Shown here in pieces: positions 1-6,320 of a stretch of 34,304 nucleotides of DNA. Positions within the stretch are counted from its first letter, which is position 1. Every line of letters starts with the position of its first letter. Made by a program: the position numbers and the translations under genes. The stretch is from Caulobacteraceae bacterium (GTDB lineage Bacteria > Pseudomonadota > Alphaproteobacteria > Caulobacterales > Caulobacteraceae): assembly GCA_025352085.1 (NCBI GenBank), contig JANXUA010000070.1, positions 1 to 34,304 on the forward strand. The letters are read 5' to 3'. The notes under the pieces were generated by a model. The model did no database searches and was not told where the DNA came from. It worked only from the letters and a program-made list of their open reading frames with translations.

Positions 1-1
1 C

Positions 2-73
2 CCCGCCGCCTGCTGCGGCCTCTTCGGCCTGAAGGTCACCCGCGACCGCAACCCCGACCTGCCCGACGGGCCC
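2..73 (+). pseudogene. Internal amidase fragment in inverted orientation
   Basis: Frame 2 of the plus strand reads [18 protein letters not shown] followed by DLPDGP. This is the conserved segment just after the catalytic serine loop in amidase signature enzymes (typically S-I-R-I-P-A-A-C-C-G-L-x-G-L-K-x-T-R). It corresponds to roughly residues 180-210 of a full-length enzyme and is on the opposite strand to the N-terminal part of an amidase at 68-262. Homology ends near the self-complementary GGGCCC at 68-73. Being at the extreme left edge, it could be an inverted piece of the same gene produced by a foldback during amplification or assembly, or a real small inversion. It cannot make a functional enzyme as it stands. 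Confidence 0.7.
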
Positions 74-262
74 AACAGCACCGCCGGCGGCGACCTTGCG
101 CGCCTCGTCATAGGCCTTGTAGACCACGGCGTTGAGGGTTCCGTTGTGCCGCTCGATGCGTTCGATGGCCGCTTCGGTGAGGTCAGCAGGCGAAACCTCG
201 CCCTTGCGCACCAGTTCGGCCAGACCCAGGCCGTCGAAATTGGCGTATTCAGCGAAACTCAT
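68..262 (-). CDS. Amidase (amidase signature family), N-terminal part only
   Basis: This frame starts at ATG 262 with a clear ribosome binding site (GGAGGG, 7 bases upstream). It encodes about 65 residues beginning [20 protein letters not shown], with [14 protein letters not shown] further on. That is the usual N-terminal helix region of amidase signature enzymes of the 6-aminohexanoate-cyclic-dimer hydrolase/indoleacetamide hydrolase type, which hydrolyse C-N amide bonds with a Ser-cisSer-Lys triad. The triad lies downstream and is absent here. The amidase reading is convincing to about residue 65, at the GGGCCC hexamer (68-73). Beyond it the frame turns into an unrelated Ala/Gly-rich string, because the DNA there is amidase sequence in the opposite orientation. 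The gene diverges from the flavoprotein at 321 and shares a 58-base intergenic region with it. The substrate cannot be inferred. Confidence 0.75.
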
Positions 263-320
263 GTTTGTCCCTCCGCGCGATTTGGGGCAATCCTAATCAC
301 TTTCCTGGGAGAGAGTCTGC

Positions 321-1580
321 ATGGAGTCGTGGCGCAACTGGTCGGGCAGCGTCGTCGCCACGCCGGAACGGATCGTCAGCCCCAAAGACGAGGCGGAGCT
401 TCGCGTGATCGTCGCCGTCGCGAACCGGGTGCGCGTGGTGGGCACCGGCCACTCTTTCATGCCGTTGTGCGAGACCGACGGCGTGCTGATCTCGCTGGCA
501 AACATGGCCGGCGATGTGGAGGTTTCGCCCGATCGGCAAACCGCGTGGGTTCCCGCGGGTCTTTCCATCGGGGCCTTGACGCAGGCGCTGTGGGCGCAAG
601 GTCTGTCGCTGATCAATCAGGGCGACATCGACAAACAGGCCATCGCCGGCGCCGTGGCCACCGGCACGCACGGCACGGGCAAGTCGCTGGGTTCGCTCTC
701 CACCGCCGCGCGCGCCTTTCGGCTGGTTCTGGCCGACGGCTCGGTGGTTGAGTGTGACGCGCAGCGCGATCCCGATCTCTTCGAAGCCCAGCGGGTCAGC
801 GTCGGCGCCCTGGGCGTCATGACGCGGGTGAAGCTTGATGTCCTGCCGGCCTATCGCCTGCGCGAAACCATGCGCCGCGTCCCGCTTGAGCAAGTCTTAA
901 GCGACTGGGACGCCCTGACCGCCGCCCACCGGCATGTGGAGTTCTTCGTCTTTCCCTACGCCGATCAGGCCCTCTTGAAGATCCTCGACGTGGTCGACGC
1001 GGGCGACGATCCGGCGCCGAGCGAAGGGGGGACCTACAAGCTGTTCTGCGATGTCGCCTCGGTGGCGCCATTCCTGGCCCCGACCCTGCAGCGGATCATG
1101 ACCAGCGCGGTCGGGTCATCGACGCGCGCCGCGCCGGCGCACAAGATCTTTCCCTCCGAACGCGACACCCGGTTTGAGGAAATGGAGTACGAAATCCCCG
1201 CCGCCGCCGGTCCGGACGCCCTGCGCGCGGCGATGGCCGAGGTGCGCCGGCTGAAACTGCCGATCATCTTCCCGTTCGAGTTCCGCACCGTCGCGCCCGA
1301 CGATATCTGGATGTCGCCGATGAACGCCGGGCCGTGCGTGTCGATATCTTTCCATCAGTACGCCAAAATGCCCTGGCGTGAGGCGTTCGTGGCCATCGAG
1401 GCGGTGTTCGCCGCCCACGGCGGGCGCCCGCACTGGGCCAAACGCCATACCCTGACGCCCGAGGATGTGGTTCGCCAGTATCCAATGGCGCCGCGCTGGG
1501 GCGAGGTGCGCAAGCGCGTCGATCCAACCGCGAAATTCCTCAACGCGCACCTGCGCCAGCTGTTCGCCTTTTCGCTATGA
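321..1580 (+). CDS. FAD-binding oxidoreductase, D-arabinono-1,4-lactone/gulonolactone oxidase family
   Basis: This is a 419-residue flavoprotein of the vanillyl-alcohol-oxidase fold. The N-terminal FAD (PCMH) domain spans about residues 10-180. It has V-V-G-T-G-H-S-F (residues 39-46), where the histidine at 44 aligns with the FAD-linking histidine of aldonolactone oxidases, and the G-T-H-G-T-G loop at 115-120. The C-terminal ALO domain ends with P-H-W-A-K-R-H (370-376), the HWxK motif at the flavin of this family. Known members oxidise sugar lactones or sugar alcohols to aldonic or ascorbate-type products. Which substrate applies here is not visible. ATG 321 is preceded by GGGAGAG. No signal peptide is seen, so it is probably cytoplasmic. 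Length is normal for bacterial members. It diverges from the broken amidase and is followed by an intergenic palindromic repeat. Confidence 0.85.
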   Translation: MESWRNWSGSVVATPERIVSPKDEAELRVIVAVANRVRVVGTGHSFMPLCETDGVLISLANMAGDVEVSPDRQTAWVPAGLSIGALTQALWAQGLSLINQGDIDKQAIAGAVATGTHGTGKSLGSLSTAARAFRLVLADGSVVECDAQRDPDLFEAQRVSVGALGVMTRVKLDVLPAYRLRETMRRVPLEQVLSDWDALTAAHRHVEFFVFPYADQALLKILDVVDAGDDPAPSEGGTYKLFCDVASVAPFLAPTLQRIMTSAVGSSTRAAPAHKIFPSERDTRFEEMEYEIPAAAGPDALRAAMAEVRRLKLPIIFPFEFRTVAPDDIWMSPMNAGPCVSISFHQYAKMPWREAFVAIEAVFAAHGGRPHWAKRHTLTPEDVVRQYPMAPRWGEVRKRVDPTAKFLNAHLRQLFAFSL

Positions 1581-1597
1581 GGCCGGTCCCAACTCTT

Positions 1598-1739
1598 TCC
1601 CTCCCCTTTACGGGGAGGGCGAGTCGCCACAGCGACCGGGGTGGGGCTCTTCGGGCCGCGCCGGCTGCGATGGCAAGGATTTCCCCACCCCGGACGTCGC
1701 TTCGCGCCGTCTCGACCCTCCCCAGAAGGGGAGGGAGGA
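1598..1739. repeat. GC-rich intergenic palindromic repeat with two terminal hairpins
   Basis: The left end carries the hairpin CCCTCCCC-TTTA-CGGGGAGGG (about 1599-1619) and the right end CCCTCCCC-AGAA-GGGGAGGG (1716-1735). Between them the G-rich GGGGTGGGG on the left faces CCCCACCCC on the right (1682-1690). The whole element therefore folds as an imperfect long inverted repeat around a central loop near 1650. Elements beginning CCCTCCCC and containing GGGGTGGGG are common as dispersed intergenic repeats in high-GC alphaproteobacteria. The right hairpin runs into GGGAGGAG, the apparent ribosome binding site of the next gene. Confidence 0.75.
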
Positions 1740-1746
1740 GTTTCCC

Positions 1747-2877
1747 ATGCACGCCCAAGACCTCCACGCCCATCTGATCGGCCGCCAAGGCTCGCGCCGG
1801 ACGCTCAATACACCGGCGCTGATCGTCGACGCGGCGGCGCTGGAGCGGAATATCGCCGCCATGACCGGCTTTGCCTTGAAGCACGGGATCGCGCTGCGCC
1901 CGCACGCCAAGACCCACAAGAGCGTGGAGATCGCCAAACGCCAGATCGCCGCGGGGGCCTTGGGGGTGTGTTGCGCCAAGCTCGGCGAGGCCGAAGCCCT
2001 GGCCGACGGTGGTGTAGATAACTTGCTGATCACCTCGCCGGTGGTCGGCGCGGCCGCCGTCGAGCGTCTGGTCGCCCTGGCCGCCTGGGTGCCTGGCCTG
2101 ATGGCGGCGTGCGATCACCCTGACGCGGTGGACGCCCTGGCCGCGACCGGCGCGCGCCTCAGCCTGCTGGTGGATATCGACCCGGGCATCCACCGCACCG
2201 GCGTCGCGGGGCCGAACGAGGCGCTCGCCCTGGCGCGCAAGATCGCCGACGCCCCCAACCTCGATTTCGCCGGGGTGCAGTTCTACTGCGGCGGCCAGCA
2301 GCACATCGAGGCCTTCGCCGATCGCCGCGCGGCGATCGAAGAGCGCACCCGATACCTGCGCGGCATTGTCGATCTCCTGACTGCCAACGATCTTGCGCCC
2401 CGGATCATCAGCGGCGGCGGCACCGGTACGCACGTCATCGACGCGGAGCTCGGTCTCTTCACCGAACTGCAGGTCGGATCGTATGTGTTCATGGATCGTC
2501 AGTACGCGGAGTGTGACCTGACCGGCGACGGCCTGGCCGGTTTCGAGACCGCCCTGATGGTCGACGCGCGGGTGATCAGCGCCAACCACGCCTTTCTCTC
2601 GACCGTCGACGCCGGCTTCAAGGCCTTCGCCACCGAGGCCGGCGCCCCGCCCGTCCTCGCCGGTGCGCCGGCCGGTTCGGTCTATCATTTCATGGGCGAC
2701 GAACAGGGCTGCGTCGTGCCGCCGTCGGGGAGCGCCCCGCCCCGGCTGGGCGACATCGTCACCTTCGCCGCCCCGCACTGCGATCCGACCGTCAACCTCT
2801 ACGACGCCTATCATGTGGTCAGCGGCGACACCCTGACCGCCATCTGGCCGATCGAAGGGCGGGGCCGGTCAGCGTGA
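1747..2877 (+). CDS. D-threonine aldolase/D-serine dehydratase-like PLP enzyme (DSD1 family)
   Basis: This is a 376-residue, fold-type III (alanine-racemase-like) PLP enzyme. R-P-H-A-K-T-H-K at 51-58 contains the PLP lysine (K55). The glycine-rich S-G-G-G-T-G-T segment holds the cofactor phosphate. P-H-C-D-P-T-V-N-L-Y-D near the C-terminus supplies the His/Cys pair that binds the activating metal in D-threonine aldolases and eukaryotic-type D-serine dehydratases. Family members cleave or dehydrate D-beta-hydroxy amino acids. Aldolase and dehydratase cannot be told apart from sequence reading alone. ATG 1747 was chosen over upstream in-frame starts because GGGAGGAG lies 6 bases before it and the upstream frame is only translated repeat DNA. 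The protein is probably cytoplasmic. Confidence 0.85.
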   Translation: MHAQDLHAHLIGRQGSRRTLNTPALIVDAAALERNIAAMTGFALKHGIALRPHAKTHKSVEIAKRQIAAGALGVCCAKLGEAEALADGGVDNLLITSPVVGAAAVERLVALAAWVPGLMAACDHPDAVDALAATGARLSLLVDIDPGIHRTGVAGPNEALALARKIADAPNLDFAGVQFYCGGQQHIEAFADRRAAIEERTRYLRGIVDLLTANDLAPRIISGGGTGTHVIDAELGLFTELQVGSYVFMDRQYAECDLTGDGLAGFETALMVDARVISANHAFLSTVDAGFKAFATEAGAPPVLAGAPAGSVYHFMGDEQGCVVPPSGSAPPRLGDIVTFAAPHCDPTVNLYDAYHVVSGDTLTAIWPIEGRGRSA

Positions 2878-2920
2878 ACGCGGCCCCGATCAGTCACCCT
2901 GTGGCCGCCCCCCCTACCCT

Positions 2921-3045
2921 CCGTCATGGCCGACCGTCAGTGTCGGCCATCCATTGGGCGAGCGGGTGGGGATGGCCGTGCGCGCGCGCGGCCGTGGCGA
3001 GGCCTCGCCCAATGGATCCCCGGGACTTACGCCCGGGGAAGACGG
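2921..3045. repeat. Clover-leaf palindromic intergenic repeat (42-base arms)
   Basis: Two arms of exactly 42 bases (2921-2962 and 3004-3045) are inverted relative to each other. They match perfectly over the inner 14 bases (ATCCATTGGGCGAG) and the outer CCGTC. The middle of each arm differs, yet each middle forms its own hairpin: TGGCCGAC/GTCGGCCA on the left and CCCCGGG/CCCGGGG on the right. A third hairpin (GGCCG/CGGCC around a CG-alternating loop) lies between the arms. The predicted fold is a three-leaf clover on a closing stem. The element sits directly upstream of the membrane protein gene at 3103. Confidence 0.75.
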
Positions 3046-3102
3046 AGGGGGGTGGGAGCGTGGCGTCGTGTTTCGATTAATCGCCGCGCGAGGGCGTGCC
3101 CG

Positions 3103-3855
3103 GTGACCCTCGCCACCTCCGAACGGTTCGATATCGGCCGGGTGATCGGGCGGATGGTCGGCGTGATCGGCCGCAACCTGGCCGTCTTCGCCGGACTGGC
3201 CCTGCTGCTGAGCGGCCTGCCGACCGCCTTGCTGGGGTTCGCGCGGACAGGATTGTTGCCGTCGACCGGCGCGCTCGATCTTGGCCTGTCGTGGTCGTGG
3301 CTCGTGAACATGCTGATCAGCGCCTGGCTGCAGGCGGCCCTGATCCGCGGCTCGATCAGCGACCTGAACGGCGCGCGGGTGTCCTTTGGCGACTGCCTGG
3401 GAACCGCGACCGGCGATATCCTGCCCCTGATCGGCGTGAGCTTTCTTGCGACGGCGATTTGTGTGATGGGCCTGTTCTTCTTCATCGTGCCGGGGATCAT
3501 TCTGGCCCTCGTTCTATCGGTGTCGGCGCCGGTGCGCGTGATCGAACGGTCGGGCGTTTTCGCGGCGCTGGGGCGCAGCGGCGACCTGACGCGCGACCAC
3601 CGCGGCGCGATCTTCCTGTTGTTCTTGCTCTACGGGGTGGGGTTGTTCGTCGGCGGGATCGTGCTCAACCTCGCCACCGCGCCCCTGGCGTTCGCCGGAC
3701 CGGCCGCGGTCGTTGTCCGCGCCGCGTTGGTCGACCCGCTCGTCGGCGCCTTCACCGCCCTGATCGGCGCCGCCGGGATCGCCTCGATCTATTTCGAGTT
3801 GCGCACGGTCAAGGAAGGCATCGGCATCGAGGCCCTGGCGGCGGTGTTTGATTAG
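3103..3855 (+). CDS. Uncharacterised polytopic inner-membrane protein
   Basis: This 250-residue protein has no recognised catalytic motif. It starts T-L-A-T-S-E-R-F-D-I-G-R-V-I after GTG 3103. About five or six hydrophobic segments follow, at roughly residues 24-45, 62-85, 110-145 (two spans), 168-195 and 205-235. The P-G-I-I-L-A-L-x-L-S-V-S-A-P-V motif and the overall plan recall YciC-like or glycerophosphodiesterase-associated membrane domains, but this is resemblance only. The frame extends upstream to 2926 and would then include translated repeat DNA rich in Arg/Gly. GTG 3103 is preferred because recognisable protein begins there, though no strong ribosome binding site is visible. It is followed by a 119-base gap to the arginase. 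Confidence 0.7.
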   Translation: MTLATSERFDIGRVIGRMVGVIGRNLAVFAGLALLLSGLPTALLGFARTGLLPSTGALDLGLSWSWLVNMLISAWLQAALIRGSISDLNGARVSFGDCLGTATGDILPLIGVSFLATAICVMGLFFFIVPGIILALVLSVSAPVRVIERSGVFAALGRSGDLTRDHRGAIFLLFLLYGVGLFVGGIVLNLATAPLAFAGPAAVVVRAALVDPLVGAFTALIGAAGIASIYFELRTVKEGIGIEALAAVFD

Positions 3856-3974
3856 AGCAGCACAAGCCGCTGTTTGGAACCATGCGCGTCTCCTCCGTCC
3901 CGCCCCGGTTCCCTTTGGCTTTCCCCCCGCGCCAATGCTATGGGCAGCTCCTTTGATAAATGAAGGACAATCCA

Positions 3975-4901
3975 GTGCGGTCTTCGACGTGCATTCTGCT
4001 GGGGGCGCCGGTCCATGAGGGCGCCGGCCAGGCCGGGTGCGAGATGGGCCCCAGCGCCTTTCGCGTCGCCGGTCTGGGCGCGGCCCTCGAGGAGTTGGGC
4101 CATGTCGTGCTCGACCGCGGCAACCTGGCCCCCGCGCCGCGCCGTGCGATCACCCACCCCAACGGCGCCGTGCGCGCCCTGCCGGAGATCATCGCCTGGA
4201 CCGAGGCGATCGCGCAGGCGACCCATCGCGCCGCCGGCGAGGGCATGCCGATCGTGTTCGGCGGCGATCACGCCCTGGCCGCCGGGTCGATCTGCGGGCT
4301 CGCCCAACACGCCGCCGAAACCGGGCGGGAGCTGTTCGTGCTCTGGCTCGACGCCCACACTGATTTCCATACCCTGGCGACGTCGGTCAGCGGCAATCTG
4401 CACGGCGTGCCGGTCGCCTACATTACCGGCCAGAGCGGGTTCGAGGGCTATTTCCCGCCGATCCATGCCGTCAAGCCGGGCAATGTGTTGATGATGGGCA
4501 TCCGCAGCGTCGATCCCGCCGAGCGGGCGGCGGCCGTCGCCGCCGGCGTCACCATCCTCGACATGCGGGCGATCGACGAGCATGGGGTTTCGCGGCCGCT
4601 GAAGACCTTTCTGCAGCGGGTGGCGGAGGCGAACGGCCTGCTGCACGTCAGCCTGGATGTCGACTTCCTTGATCCCGGCATTGCGCCGGGCGTCGGCACC
4701 ACCGTGCCGGGCGGTGCGACCTTCCGCGAGGCGCATCTGATCATGGAGATGGTCCACGACAGCGGCCTGGCCACCAGCCTGGATCTCGCCGAGCTCAATC
4801 CGTTTCTCGACGAACGCGGCCGCACTGCGACCTTGATGGTCGATCTCGCCGCCTCCCTGATGGGGCGCCGGGTGATGGACCGGCCGACCAAGGTTTATTG
4901 A
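3975..4901 (+). CDS. rocF: Arginase (ureohydrolase family)
   Basis: The enzyme hydrolyses L-arginine to L-ornithine and urea in the cytoplasm with a dinuclear manganese centre. All metal-ligand motifs are present: G-G-D-H (His99 from the GTG start), D-A-H-T-D (Asp126, His128, Asp130) and S-L-D-V-D-F-L-D-P (Asp228, Asp230). The N-terminal L-L-G-A-P-V-H-E-G-A-G segment is typical of arginases rather than agmatinases. The GTG at 3975 has AAGGA 7 bases upstream; the ATG at 3960 in the same frame is an alternative with no good site and would add five residues. The product is about 308 residues, normal for the family. The gene ends 3 bases before the ornithine cyclodeaminase start, so the two form an operon for arginine catabolism to proline. 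Confidence 0.88.
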   Translation: MRSSTCILLGAPVHEGAGQAGCEMGPSAFRVAGLGAALEELGHVVLDRGNLAPAPRRAITHPNGAVRALPEIIAWTEAIAQATHRAAGEGMPIVFGGDHALAAGSICGLAQHAAETGRELFVLWLDAHTDFHTLATSVSGNLHGVPVAYITGQSGFEGYFPPIHAVKPGNVLMMGIRSVDPAERAAAVAAGVTILDMRAIDEHGVSRPLKTFLQRVAEANGLLHVSLDVDFLDPGIAPGVGTTVPGGATFREAHLIMEMVHDSGLATSLDLAELNPFLDERGRTATLMVDLAASLMGRRVMDRPTKVY

Positions 4902-4904
4902 TCG

Positions 4905-5945
4905 ATGGACCGCAAGCTCAACCTCGTTCCATTCGTCAGCGTCGATCACATGCTCAAGCTGGTCCTGGCCATCGGCGTCGAGCCGTTCCTGGTCGCGCTT
5001 GCCGGCTACGTCGAGGCCGATTTCCGGCGCTGGGAGGCGTTCGACAAGACCGCCCGCGTCGCCGCGCACAGCGCCGAAGGCGTGATCGAGCTGATGCCGG
5101 CGAGCGACGACAAGATCTACGGCTTCAAATACGTCAACGGCCATCCCGGCAACACCCGCGACGGCCGTCAGACGGTGACGGCCTTCGGCGTCCTGGCCGA
5201 TGTCGCCACCGGCTATCCGCTGCTGTTGAGCGAGATGACCCTGCTGACCGCCCTGCGCACCGCCGCCACTTCGGCCCTGGCGGCCCGATACCTTGCACCC
5301 CCGGGCGCCCAGACCATGGCGATCATCGGCAACGGGGCCCAGGCGGAGTTCCAGGCCCTGGCGTTCAAGGCGCTGCTGGGCGTCGATCGCCTGCGCCTCT
5401 ACGACATCGACCGCGCCGCCAGCGACAAATGCGTGCGCAACCTGGCCGGCATGGGCTTCGACATCACCGTCGCCGGCTCGGTCGAAGAGGCGGTGCTGGG
5501 CGCCCAGATCGTCACCACCGTCACCGCCGACAAGCAGTACGCCACCATTCTGACCGATAATCTGGTCGGCCCGGGCGTGCACATCAACGGCGTCGGCGGC
5601 GACTGCCCGGGCAAGACCGAACTGCACGTCGACATTCTCAAGCGGTCGGACATCTTCGTCGAATACAAGCCGCAGACCCGCGTCGAGGGCGAGATTCAGC
5701 AACTGCCGCCTGATCATCCGGTTACGGAGCTTTGGCAAGTGATCACCGGCGCCGCGCCCGGCCGCCGCGGCGCCGGCGCGATAACCCTGTTCGATTCGGT
5801 CGGCTTCGCCGTCGAGGACTTTGCCGCCCTGCGCTACGTCAAGGACCAGATCCAGCGCACCGGCCTGTACGAGGATCTCGATCTTCTCGCCGACCCCGAC
5901 GAACCGCGCGACCTGTTCGGCATGATCCTCCGCGCCGCGAGGTGA
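4905..5945 (+). CDS. ocd: Ornithine cyclodeaminase
   Basis: This 346-residue NAD(H)-dependent enzyme of the OCD/mu-crystallin family converts L-ornithine to L-proline and ammonia. The Rossmann motif I-I-G-N-G-A-Q-A-E-F-Q lies near residues 140-150. The segment I-N-G-V-G-G-D-C-P-G-K-T-E-L carries the catalytic aspartate of true ornithine cyclodeaminases, which favours this over alanine dehydrogenase or mu-crystallin activities. K-Y-V-N-G-H-P-G-N-T near the N-terminus is the substrate-binding region. ATG 4905 follows the arginase stop by 3 bases with AAGG upstream, implying translational coupling. The pairing of arginase with OCD is the same pathway logic as in Agrobacterium arginine/ornithine catabolism. 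The gene is followed by a palindrome at 5955-6051 that may end the transcript. Confidence 0.92.
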   Translation: MDRKLNLVPFVSVDHMLKLVLAIGVEPFLVALAGYVEADFRRWEAFDKTARVAAHSAEGVIELMPASDDKIYGFKYVNGHPGNTRDGRQTVTAFGVLADVATGYPLLLSEMTLLTALRTAATSALAARYLAPPGAQTMAIIGNGAQAEFQALAFKALLGVDRLRLYDIDRAASDKCVRNLAGMGFDITVAGSVEEAVLGAQIVTTVTADKQYATILTDNLVGPGVHINGVGGDCPGKTELHVDILKRSDIFVEYKPQTRVEGEIQQLPPDHPVTELWQVITGAAPGRRGAGAITLFDSVGFAVEDFAALRYVKDQIQRTGLYEDLDLLADPDEPRDLFGMILRAAR

Positions 5946-5954
5946 AGACGTTAT

Positions 5955-6051
5955 CCGTCGGGCGCGGCTTGAATCGGACTTGATTTCGAGTCGTGTTTAT
6001 TGCAATATGCAAATAAACGTTCGAAACCGAGATGCGCCTCGCGCCCGACGG
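5955..6051. repeat. Imperfect long palindrome downstream of ocd
   Basis: The outer arms CCGTCGGGCGCG (5955-5966) and CGCGCCCGACGG (6040-6051) are perfectly complementary. The centre is an AT-rich hairpin, GTTTATT-GCA-ATA-TGC-A-AATAAAC (5995-6018), flanked by TTTCGA and TCGAAA. The middle arms are diverged. It may act as a transcription end for the arginase/ocd operon, or be a remnant of a palindromic element. No protein-coding potential is visible. Confidence 0.55.
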
Positions 6052-6071
6052 GTGGATCGTTCGTCATCGAC

Positions 6072-6103
6072 CATATAATATCGTTAAAAAACAATAATAT
6101 ATG
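6072..6103. repeat. AT-rich inverted repeat in the 5946-6320 gene-free stretch
   Basis: CATATAATATCGTT (6072-6085) faces AACAATAATATATG (6090-6103) with 12 of 14 positions complementary around a four-base AAAA loop. The stretch is strikingly AT-rich against its GC-rich surroundings and lies about 220 bases upstream of the acylase start. It could be a promoter/operator region (TATAAT-like hexamers occur inside it) or a binding site for a nucleoid protein. No gene is supported anywhere between 5946 and 6320. Confidence 0.5.
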
Positions 6104-6120
6104 TCAAATTTTCCCTGCTT

Positions 6121-6240
6121 ACCGACGGCCAGACGACCGCCAAGGCGCCGCCCGCCAACGGCCTTCGGACCGCCCGCCGACCGCCAAATACCGCCATTTT
6201 ACCGCCCGCCGACCGCCCGCTAACCGCCCGACCGGTCTCG
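6121..6240. repeat. Short direct repeats rich in ACCGCC/CCGCC
   Basis: The 17-mer ACCGCCCGCCGACCGCC occurs perfectly at 6169-6185 and 6201-6217, offset by 32 bases. Degenerate ACCGCC copies fill the rest of 6121-6240. All lie on the same strand between the AT-rich palindrome and the acylase gene. The frames through it give low-complexity Arg/Pro peptides and are not genes. It could be a simple slippage repeat in the acylase leader. Confidence 0.55.
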
Positions 6241-6320
6241 CGCCCACGCGTTTTTCGCTTGCCTTCCCTTGCGAACCATCGGTCTAGCCTCGCGCGGCGC
6301 AACGCGCCTGGGGAGTGAGA

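Noticed and set aside
1465-1746. N-terminal extension of the D-threonine aldolase-like gene
   Set aside because: The extension overlaps the previous gene and then translates the intergenic repeat; a strong ribosome binding site exists at ATG 1747.
1598-3045. CRISPR array or insertion sequence made by the palindromic repeats
   Set aside because: There is no regular spacer pattern, no cas genes and no transposase; the two elements differ in sequence and are single intergenic palindromes.
3852-5738. A 628-codon open frame on the minus strand across arginase and ornithine cyclodeaminase
   Set aside because: It is antisense to two clearly recognised enzymes; long antisense frames arise from GC-biased codons. 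The translation is low-complexity Asp/Gly/Arg/His-rich with no domain.
6000-6287. A 95-codon plus-strand frame in the gene-free stretch
   Set aside because: It runs through the AT-rich palindromes and the CCGCC repeats, giving low-complexity Arg/Pro sequence. It has no ribosome binding site.
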